Source: JBKQHQ01 sp052148715
GTDB lineage: Bacteria; Pseudomonadota; Alphaproteobacteria; Rhizobiales; Xanthobacteraceae
Assembly (NCBI GenBank): GCA_052148715.1
Contig: JBKQHQ010000027.1
Span: 1 to 41,952, forward strand
Direction of reading: 5' to 3'
DNA: 41,952 nucleotides
This document shows, one piece after another, positions 7,528 through 13,652 of the stretch (position 1 is the first letter of the stretch; every line of letters starts with the position of its first letter). Under the pieces are notes generated by a model. It saw only the letters and a program-made list of their open reading frames with translations. It made no database searches and had not been told where the DNA came from. Made by a program: the position numbers and the translations under genes.

Positions 7528-8660
7528 GAGTGCGCCGGCTCAAGGCCATCGCCGTCAAAGAACTCCTGCAGATCTGGCGCGATCCCCGCAGCCTGATGAT
7601 CGCGCTCTTGCTGCCGTTTACCCAGATGTTTTTGTTCGGCTACGGCGTGACGCTCGACCTCAAACACATTCCCGTGTGCACCTTTGACCGCGAAGCCAGT
7701 CAGAACAGCCAGGCACTGCTCAAGAATTTTGAGGCCTCGGCCTATTTTGCGATCGCCCGCAACGTCCGAACCTATCCGGGGCTGGTGGCCGCGATCGACC
7801 GGGCGGACTGCAAGATCGCTCTCGTCATTCCCCCGGATTTCTCCGAACGGTTGAACGATACAGGTCGGGCGTCGGTCCAGGCGATTCTCGACGCCACCGA
7901 CGACAACAGCGCGAACATTGCCTTGGGCTACGCGCTTTCGGTCGTCACCGGCTATTCCAGCGAAGTGGCGCTCGATGCCTTGAGTAGGCAAGGCCGCCAG
8001 CTGCTGCAAATCCAACCTATGACGGTCCAGTCGCGGGTCTGGTTCAACGAGGATCTGGAAAGCCGTAATTTCATCATCCCGGGTCTGGTCGCGGTCATCA
8101 TGGCCTTAGTCGGGGCGCAGCTCACCTCGCTCACGATCTCACGGGAGTGGGAGCGCGGCACCATGGAGCTGCTGATCTCGACGCCGGTGAAGCCGAGCGA
8201 GGTGATGGTCGGCAAGCTGCTTCCATACGTTGCGCTGGGCTGGATCGATGCCGCTTTCTGCCTGGTCCTCGCGGCGCTCTGGTTTGGGGTGCCGTTCCGC
8301 GGAACCATTTTCACGTTGTTCATCACCACGACGCTGTTCCTCGTCGTCGTGCTCGGGATCGGCTATCTGCTGTCGGTCCTGATCCGCAGCCAGATCGGGG
8401 CGAGCCAGATCGCGCTGCTGCTGACCATGATCCCGACCACTTTGCTATCGGGTTACGTTTTTCCGATCGACCAGATGCCTGCTGCCGTCCAGGACGTCAC
8501 CTATCTGATGTATTCCCGCTATTTCGTCACCATCCTCAAGGCCCTTTTTCTCAAGGGTGCCGGTATTCAAGCGCTGGCGGCGCCAATCCTCTGCCTCCTC
8601 GTTTACGCCGCGGCAGTCATGGTCCTGGCCGTCCGGGCATTCCGCAAGAGCCTCGATTGA
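7524..8660 (+). CDS. ABC-2 type permease, first of two (YbhS/YhhJ-like)
   Basis: Encodes 378 residues from the ATG at 7524, preceded by GGAGGGTGG. The architecture is that of the YhhJ/YbhS/YbhR permeases: one N-terminal membrane helix after KELLQIWRDPRSLMIALLLP, a large extracytoplasmic domain around residues 50-175, and then five helices with the amphipathic EWERGTMELLISTPVKPSEVMVGK connecting segment in between. It pairs with the near-equal-length permease that follows (both 378 residues), presumably as a heterodimer. Eight bases separate the two genes. Confidence 0.88.
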   Translation: MRVRRLKAIAVKELLQIWRDPRSLMIALLLPFTQMFLFGYGVTLDLKHIPVCTFDREASQNSQALLKNFEASAYFAIARNVRTYPGLVAAIDRADCKIALVIPPDFSERLNDTGRASVQAILDATDDNSANIALGYALSVVTGYSSEVALDALSRQGRQLLQIQPMTVQSRVWFNEDLESRNFIIPGLVAVIMALVGAQLTSLTISREWERGTMELLISTPVKPSEVMVGKLLPYVALGWIDAAFCLVLAALWFGVPFRGTIFTLFITTTLFLVVVLGIGYLLSVLIRSQIGASQIALLLTMIPTTLLSGYVFPIDQMPAAVQDVTYLMYSRYFVTILKALFLKGAGIQALAAPILCLLVYAAAVMVLAVRAFRKSLD

Positions 8661-8667
8661 GCAGCAA

Positions 8668-9804
8668 ATGTTCAGCCGCATCACCAGCATAGTGATCAAG
8701 GAGTTCATTCAGCTCTGGCGTGACAAATGGGGGCGCTTCCGCTTGATCGTGCCCCCTGTCGTTCAACTGCTGTTGTTCGGCTACGCCGCAACCTTCGAAG
8801 TCTATCACGTGTCGACTGCGGTGCTCGATCTCGACCGCACGCAGGAAAGCCGGGAGCTCGTCGCCCGCTTCACATCGAGCAATCGACTTAACATCGTCAA
8901 GCGCGCACAATCGCAAGAGGAGATCAATGCGATGATCGACCGCAGCGACGCCGCCGTTGCGCTCGTCGTTCATGCCGGGTTCGCAAATCTCCTGCGCAAA
9001 GGCCAGGAAGCGCCGCTCCAGGTGGTGGTCGACGGGACCAATTCGAATACGGCGCTGATCGCGCTTGGCTACATCAACACCATCGCGGCACAGTTCGCGC
9101 AGGATTATGTGACCGACCTGGCGCAGCGCATCCAGGGAATACAGGGTACCATGGAGCAGGTTCAGGTCACGATCGCGCAACGGCCTTGGTACAATCCGGA
9201 TTTCAACGGGCGCTGGTTCTTCGTTCCGGGTGTGATCGCGACGATCACCCTGGTCATGGTGGTCAATCTCACCGCTTTCGCGGTGGTCCGCGAGCGCGAA
9301 GTCGGCACCCTTGAGCAGATCATGGTCAGTCCGATCCGGCCGGCCGAATTCATCCTTGGCAAAACGGTGCCGTTCTTCGTCGTGGGGCTTGGTATTGTCG
9401 GGCTCATCACCATCGTGGGGATCTTCTGGTTCCAGATCCCGTTTGTCGGCAATCCTTTGGTCTTTGCGCTCGGCGCGGTACTCTATCTGTTGAGCCTGCT
9501 GGCACTCGGCCTGCTTATCTCCACGATCTGCTCGACTCAGCAGCAGGCGTTTGCCACTAATTTCTTCGTGCTCAACCCGTTTTTCATCTTGTCGGGCTTC
9601 AGCTTCCCGATCGCCAGCATGCCGGATGTCTTGCAGTGGTTTACCTACATTAATCCGCTGCGATATTTTCTCGTCGTCATTCGCGGCACTTTCCTCAAGG
9701 GGATCGGGCTCGACATATTGTGGCCGGACCTGCTGGCGATGGCGGCGCTCGCAGCGGTTCTTCTCTCCGTGAGTATCCTGCGGTTCCGGAAATCGCTGGA
9801 ATGA
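8668..9804 (+). CDS. ABC-2 type permease, second of two (YbhR-like)
   Basis: Encodes 378 residues with the same plan as its neighbour: KEFIQLWRDKWGRFRLIVPP and a first helix, an extracytoplasmic domain, the connecting segment VREREVGTLEQIMVSPIRPAEFILGK and five further helices ending SILRFRKSLE. Start chosen at ATG 8668, the first after the previous stop; its ribosome site (TTGAGCAG) is weak, in line with coupled translation. Last gene of the operon; the convergent carbonic anhydrase gene ends 87 bp downstream. Confidence 0.88.
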   Translation: MFSRITSIVIKEFIQLWRDKWGRFRLIVPPVVQLLLFGYAATFEVYHVSTAVLDLDRTQESRELVARFTSSNRLNIVKRAQSQEEINAMIDRSDAAVALVVHAGFANLLRKGQEAPLQVVVDGTNSNTALIALGYINTIAAQFAQDYVTDLAQRIQGIQGTMEQVQVTIAQRPWYNPDFNGRWFFVPGVIATITLVMVVNLTAFAVVREREVGTLEQIMVSPIRPAEFILGKTVPFFVVGLGIVGLITIVGIFWFQIPFVGNPLVFALGAVLYLLSLLALGLLISTICSTQQQAFATNFFVLNPFFILSGFSFPIASMPDVLQWFTYINPLRYFLVVIRGTFLKGIGLDILWPDLLAMAALAAVLLSVSILRFRKSLE

Positions 9805-9891
9805 TGGTGCTCCACGTGCGCTGCAGGCCGCAAAAGAACAAGTCACCGTGGCGGTCGGCCGCGGCTTCATCAGGGGCTCTGATGTCCGTTG

Positions 9892-10524
9892 TCAGGAGCG
9901 CGGCCGAGCAGGATTCGCTGACGGGATTTCCCCGGGCCGGCTGACCGTCACGTTCAGGTCCGTCACCAAGCCGTTGGCCAGGGAATAGACCCAGCCGTGA
10001 ACACTGAGGTCCTGATTGCGCGCCCAAGCCTCCTGCACAAAAACGTCAGATACGACGTTCTTCACTTGCCTGATGACGTTGAGCTCGCATAAGCGGTTGA
10101 GGCGGGCATTCAGGTCCGCGATCGCCTCAAGCTCAAGCCGGTGCTCGTGGGCGACCTCGCGGATTGGATGCAGCCAGTGGTCCACGAGACCGCGTCGTTT
10201 GCCGTCCACCGCCGCGCCGACGCCGCCACACCCATAGTGCCCCACCACCAGGATGTGCTTGACCTTTAGCACGTCGACCGCGAACTGGAGCACGGAAAGG
10301 TAGTTGGCGTCCTGCGGCGGAGCGAGGTTGCCGACGTTTCGGTGCACGAAAAGCTCGCCGGGGTCGAGGTCCACGATCTCGTTCGCCGGAACCCGGCTGT
10401 CGGAGCAGCCGATCCACAAGTACTCCGGCGCTTGCTGGCGTTCGAGTCGTCTAAAGAAGCCGGCGTCGCGGGCGACCATGCGCTCTGCCCAGGCGCGGTT
10501 GTTTGCCTTCAAGTGATCCAACAT
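9892..10524 (-). CDS. can: Beta-class carbonic anhydrase
   Basis: Interconverts carbon dioxide and bicarbonate in the cytoplasm. About 210 residues. The zinc site is complete: CSDSR (Cys40, with the Asp42-Arg44 dyad) and HYGCGG (His96, Cys99). Flanking motifs PGELFVHRNVGNL, LCELNV and VHGWVYSLANGL closely follow E. coli Can. I chose ATG 10524 because AGGGA lies about seven bases upstream and the protein then aligns with Can at its N-terminus; in-frame ATGs at 10536 and 10560 are possible. The gene is monocistronic and divergent from the hydroxy-acid oxidase, with about 300 bp between them. Confidence 0.93.
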   Translation of the reverse strand: MLDHLKANNRAWAERMVARDAGFFRRLERQQAPEYLWIGCSDSRVPANEIVDLDPGELFVHRNVGNLAPPQDANYLSVLQFAVDVLKVKHILVVGHYGCGGVGAAVDGKRRGLVDHWLHPIREVAHEHRLELEAIADLNARLNRLCELNVIRQVKNVVSDVFVQEAWARNQDLSVHGWVYSLANGLVTDLNVTVSRPGEIPSANPARPRS

Positions 10525-10732
10525 GGGTTCCCTCATAGCGCTCGCGGTCGCGGGCCGCAATCATGGAGCGCCGGCTCGAGTCGAGTGCGATCCCAGAACC
10601 GCGGGGCGCCTGACGCGGACGCAACTGTTCCCGTTTGACCGCGATCCACTCGCTGCGGCCATGGCATAATCGCGGGCACATTTATAACGGCCTGAGCGAC
10701 AGTCCGATGTCCCGACGAATGCGTTTTTGCCC

Positions 10733-10746
10733 TTGATCTACTTCAA
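10733..10746. promoter_or_regulatory. FNR/FixK-type box upstream of the hydroxy-acid oxidase (TTGAT-CTAC-TTCAA)
   Basis: TTGA-N6-TCAA core intact. It lies 76 bp upstream of the ATG at 10823, which fits class II activation with a start near 10781. The divergent carbonic anhydrase start is over 200 bp away, so the oxidase is the likelier target. Confidence 0.55.
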
Positions 10747-10822
10747 GGTTCGTCGCGCCGATTGATCGCAGTGTCATGTTTGTGAACGCCGCCAAAACTT
10801 TTCAGGACGGAGGAACCCAACG

Positions 10823-12016
10823 ATGAGCCTCAATCGCAGAAACTTATTGCTCACCGGCACCGGAGCCGCTGCTACGTTGGCGGTGCCGGCAACTCTTGCT
10901 CAGAACGCACCCGATGCCGCCGCGCCGGCGCCGATAGCTGGTTCGCTACCCGACAGCGAGCGCAAGCTCAATATCGTGACCCTTCGCGACCTCGAGGCTG
11001 AGGCCCAAAAGGTGATGGCTCCCTATGGCTTCGCCTACGTGTCCGGCGGCGCGGGAGACGAATGGACGATGCGGGAGAACTTGGCCGCATTCAACCGTTG
11101 GGTGATCTCTCCCGATTATCTTTCAGGCCATCGCATCGTCGACACGACGACGACCCTTCTCGGCACGAAGATTTCTCAACCGGTGATCACTGCTCCAATG
11201 GGGAATCAGGGGTCGGTGCACGCTCACAAGGAGGCGCCGGTCGTCAAAGGAGCGGCGCTCGCCGATACTCTGTTCGTGGAAAGCTCGGTCTCGCAGATGA
11301 GCCTTGAGGATGTCGCTGCGGCTACCGACGGCCCCAAATGGTTCCAGATCTACTTCCCGGAAAGTCGACCCTTCGCGGCGGAGCTGCTGCAGCGCGCGAA
11401 GGCGGCCGGTTACAAGGCGATCGTGGTCACCACCGACGCCTTCATCACTAGCAACCGCGAACGTTCATTACGGCTGCAGGGTATAGCGATGCCGAATCTC
11501 ACCATGGGCAACGCTCCCAAGACGCTTGGCGTCACCGGAAATGCCATGGCCATGAAGGTCGATCTCAACTGGGATGACGTGGAATACTGCCGCAGCCAGA
11601 CGGGACTTCCAGTCATCGTCAAGAGTATTCTGTCCCCCAGGCAGGCCGTGCAGGCTGCGCGCCGCGGCTGTGCTGCTGTGTGGCTCTCCAATCATGGCGG
11701 CCGGCAGCTCGACAACACACCTTCCGCAATGACGATGTTGCCGCAGGTTGCGGCGGCGCTTGAGGGCCGTATTCCCATCATCGTCGACGGCGGTGTCTAT
11801 CGCGGACAGGACGTATTCCGGGCGCTGGCCCTGGGAGCGAGCGCGGTCGCGCTCGGGCGTCCCGTGTTGTACGGCTCGGCATTGGGTGGGGCGCAGGGCG
11901 TCCAGAGCGTTTACCAGCATCTGAAGAACGAGCTCATCATGACAATGCAGCTTGCAGGCACGCCCACGATCAATAGCATAACCCGCGAGTACGTCGCCCG
12001 CGCGGAGGAGGCCTAA
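10823..12016 (+). CDS. Tat-exported FMN-dependent alpha-hydroxy-acid (lactate-type) oxidase or dehydrogenase
   Basis: Encodes 397 residues. Residues 1-26 look like a twin-arginine signal (NRRNLLL, then GTGAAATLAVPATLA), so folded flavoprotein would be sent to the periplasm. The catalytic domain is of the glycolate/lactate oxidase family: FAYVSGGAGDEWTMREN, WFQIYF, the active-site SNHGGRQLD (His291, Arg294), the flavin-phosphate strand IIVDGGVYRGQDVFRAL and GASAVALGRPVLYG. The ending KNELIMTMQLAGT is close to lactate oxidase. Most relatives are cytoplasmic, so export is the odd feature. AGGAGGAACC-type ribosome site precedes the ATG. A convergent tetrahaem cytochrome gene ends 182 bp downstream and could supply the electron acceptor, but this is inference. 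Confidence 0.85.
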   Translation: MSLNRRNLLLTGTGAAATLAVPATLAQNAPDAAAPAPIAGSLPDSERKLNIVTLRDLEAEAQKVMAPYGFAYVSGGAGDEWTMRENLAAFNRWVISPDYLSGHRIVDTTTTLLGTKISQPVITAPMGNQGSVHAHKEAPVVKGAALADTLFVESSVSQMSLEDVAAATDGPKWFQIYFPESRPFAAELLQRAKAAGYKAIVVTTDAFITSNRERSLRLQGIAMPNLTMGNAPKTLGVTGNAMAMKVDLNWDDVEYCRSQTGLPVIVKSILSPRQAVQAARRGCAAVWLSNHGGRQLDNTPSAMTMLPQVAAALEGRIPIIVDGGVYRGQDVFRALALGASAVALGRPVLYGSALGGAQGVQSVYQHLKNELIMTMQLAGTPTINSITREYVARAEEA

Positions 12017-12198
12017 ACGAGCTCCACTTGGAACGCTTCTCTTTGGGTTTCCATGCACTGCCACAAATCCTGCCGCGTGCCAGGGTATCTCCGGTACGAG
12101 GGCTGCGGCAGAAAACGGCTAACTATTTTTCGGGGATAAAGCAGGGCGTCGGAACAGTTGATTTGTAAGGCGACGGCTGAGTTGGGGTTTGCGGAACC

Positions 12199-12573
12199 TC
12201 AGGGAGTCGTCATATCGAAGTTGTGGCAGGTGTTACAGAACGTCTGCGAGGCAAGGTGGACGCGATGACAACTCGAACAGGGAAGGGGGCCTTGGTGAGA
12301 GGCGTGGGGATTGGGCTCGTCGGATGCAGTCATCTCAGCGAGCTTGTCATAAGTACCCCCATGGCAGCCGAGACACGTCGCCATCTGCGGCGCCGCGCTC
12401 GGGGGGCTTTCGGCGTGGCAAGCATTGCAGCTGAGCTTTGCGGCTACATGCTTGTCGATGAGAAATCCATGCCCGCCGCCGGGAGCAGAGGGCGGCTGGC
12501 CGGAGGCATGAAAAATGACGGAAGCGAAAAGACCCACAAACGCGGCGAGGAAGGCCATCGGCATTATGCGCAT
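12199..12573 (-). CDS. Periplasmic tetrahaem cytochrome c (cytochrome c3 family type)
   Basis: Encodes 124 residues. An N-terminal signal (MAFLAAFVGLFASVIFHASG) is followed by four c-type haem sites: CNACH (49-53), CLGCH (67-71), CSSCH (99-103) and CNTCH (113-117). Additional histidines (42, 90, 93, 106) could serve as distal ligands, giving the bis-His haems usual in this group, which resembles the haem domain of fumarate-reductase-type flavocytochromes. No reductase domain is attached or adjacent on the strand, so it would be a free electron carrier. Start at 12573 is not backed by a strong ribosome site; ATG at 12564 is possible. The closest redox neighbour is the exported hydroxy-acid oxidase, which converges on it. 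Confidence 0.85.
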   Translation of the reverse strand: MRIMPMAFLAAFVGLFASVIFHASGQPPSAPGGGHGFLIDKHVAAKLSCNACHAESPPSAAPQMATCLGCHGGTYDKLAEMTASDEPNPHASHQGPLPCSSCHRVHLASQTFCNTCHNFDMTTP

Positions 12574-12651
12574 TATCGGCGTCCGAATTAGCGAAGGAAG
12601 ATAGGCGATATTACGAGTGGATGTAGATAATTATCGAGCGAACGGCCTTGT

Positions 12652-13032
12652 TCACAGTGGCCATCCGCCTCTAACCGACTGCTGGGACATGAACGCTAGT
12701 TCCGAAAAGGCCACGACTCCCAAATAAAGCACAGCCCATCCTAGCATTGCCAGATTGAAAGTCGTTCGCCGACTGCCGAATGCCGCCCAGACCACCATCG
12801 GAACGATGCCGGTGAGAATAAGCGCCGGTAGCGATTGGGCGATGGCAAAGGCAGAAAGCTGCAGCCAATGATAGTGACTGACGACTAGGTAGTACTGATC
12901 TCCGAGGTGGGCCAACCGTATGACGTGTGCGAGCTGGCATGCGGCCGCGAAGGCTATCAACAGCGCGAACTTCGCCACTAAGCCGATCGCGGACATAAGC
13001 CTGGAGAATCTCGCGGCCACGGGTAACGGCAT
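12652..13032 (-). CDS. Small integral membrane protein of unknown function
   Basis: About 126 residues from ATG 13032, with three to four hydrophobic segments (AIGLVAKFALLIAFAAACQL, LSAFAIAQSLPALILTGIVPMVVW, NLAMLGWAVLYLGVVAFSELAF). A longer in-frame reading starts at 13152, but it begins inside an FNR-type box and has no ribosome site; if the box works, transcription would begin near 13117, so the later start is preferred. GGACGGAG abuts the ATG, which is not ideal spacing. I do not recognise the family. The tetrahaem cytochrome lies 78 bp downstream on the same strand, so the two may form a transcription unit. Confidence 0.6.
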   Translation of the reverse strand: MPLPVAARFSRLMSAIGLVAKFALLIAFAAACQLAHVIRLAHLGDQYYLVVSHYHWLQLSAFAIAQSLPALILTGIVPMVVWAAFGSRRTTFNLAMLGWAVLYLGVVAFSELAFMSQQSVRGGWPL

Positions 13033-13151
13033 CTCCGTCCGTTCATTCGCCGCGGAGGGCTGCTGCGCAATGACGTTCCGTACCTGTTCGTCCACGGCTC
13101 CGACCTCTATCAGAATTTTGGTATTTGCATTCCGAGGCTGGTAAGGCGGCA

Positions 13152-13165
13152 TTGATTTTTGTCAA
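13152..13165. promoter_or_regulatory. FNR/FixK-type box (TTGAT-TTTT-GTCAA)
   Basis: TTGA-N6-TCAA core intact. On the minus strand it fits class II activation of the membrane-protein/tetrahaem-cytochrome pair (predicted start near 13117). On the plus strand only a degraded PAS fragment follows, which may once have been its target. Confidence 0.5.
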
Positions 13166-13339
13166 CCGCTCTTCGAGTAGAGGCTCAGCAGGTTCTCACC
13201 AGCGGAACTGCATCTGGTACTTTCCTAGGCACAAATACTCACTACCCGCTGCAATAACACTTTGTTCAAATCTTCAATCCCAAATGACGCGGCAGCCTTG
13301 CCGAGGAGAAGCGCTCGTGGCGACCATCCGCCCGACCAC

Positions 13340-13408
13340 AGAGAAAGGTTCTTCGACAAAGACGATATCATCGTCTCGGAGACCGACCTCAATGGGCGTA
13401 TCACCTAA
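13340..13408 (+). pseudogene. Remnant of a PAS-domain (Aer/chemoreceptor-like) protein
   Basis: In one plus-strand frame the DNA reads RERFFDKDDIIVSETDLNGRIT followed by TAA. This is the characteristic start of an Aer-type PAS domain (D-D-I-I-V-S-x-T-D-x-x-G-R-I-T-Y-A-N-D). The stop falls exactly where the conserved YANDVF should follow, and the downstream frame (IVAEAT then stop) does not continue the domain. No start codon with a ribosome site precedes it. I read it as a leftover of a decayed energy-taxis or chemoreceptor gene; a chance match of this length is unlikely. Confidence 0.55.
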
Positions 13409-13587
13409 ATCGTAGCCGAGGCCACCTGATCCCGCGGCGGGACTTATCTAGGTGGGTGCACCGGCGCCTGCTTGCTGCCGCAGCGCATCGGACCGCGTCG
13501 GCGGTGGGGCTTTGCCAAGAGTGAGATCAATGTTTGTTGGTGGTAAAGAAGAGGCGCTGTTGACTCGTCCGAGAAGCAGCACTGGCG

Positions 13588-13601
13588 TTGATCCGGATCA
13601 A
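13588..13601. promoter_or_regulatory. Perfect FNR/FixK box upstream of the acetyltransferase (TTGAT-CCGG-ATCAA)
   Basis: A fully symmetric TTGAT-N4-ATCAA palindrome ending 51 bp before the ATG at 13653. Class II geometry predicts a transcript starting near 13636. This also argues against translation from further upstream in the same frame. Confidence 0.65.
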
Positions 13602-13652
13602 TGCCGTGCGCGTCTCGACCAAGGCATGCAGTTCCCGCATTCCGGAGGCTGC

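Noticed and set aside
5612..9804. Reading the exporter as a sulfate or nodulation (NodIJ) system
   Set aside because: There are two ATPases, two long permeases with large extracytoplasmic domains and an HlyD adaptor, which fits YbhGFSR and not NodIJ.
8617..9870. A 417-codon open frame on the minus strand opposite the second permease
   Set aside because: Antisense frame of a clear ABC-2 permease; composition heavy in Arg, Glu and Asp, typical of a mirror frame.
13125..13415. A 96-codon plus-strand frame before the acetyltransferase
   Set aside because: No ribosome site or recognisable product; the meaningful reading in this stretch is the PAS fragment in a different frame.
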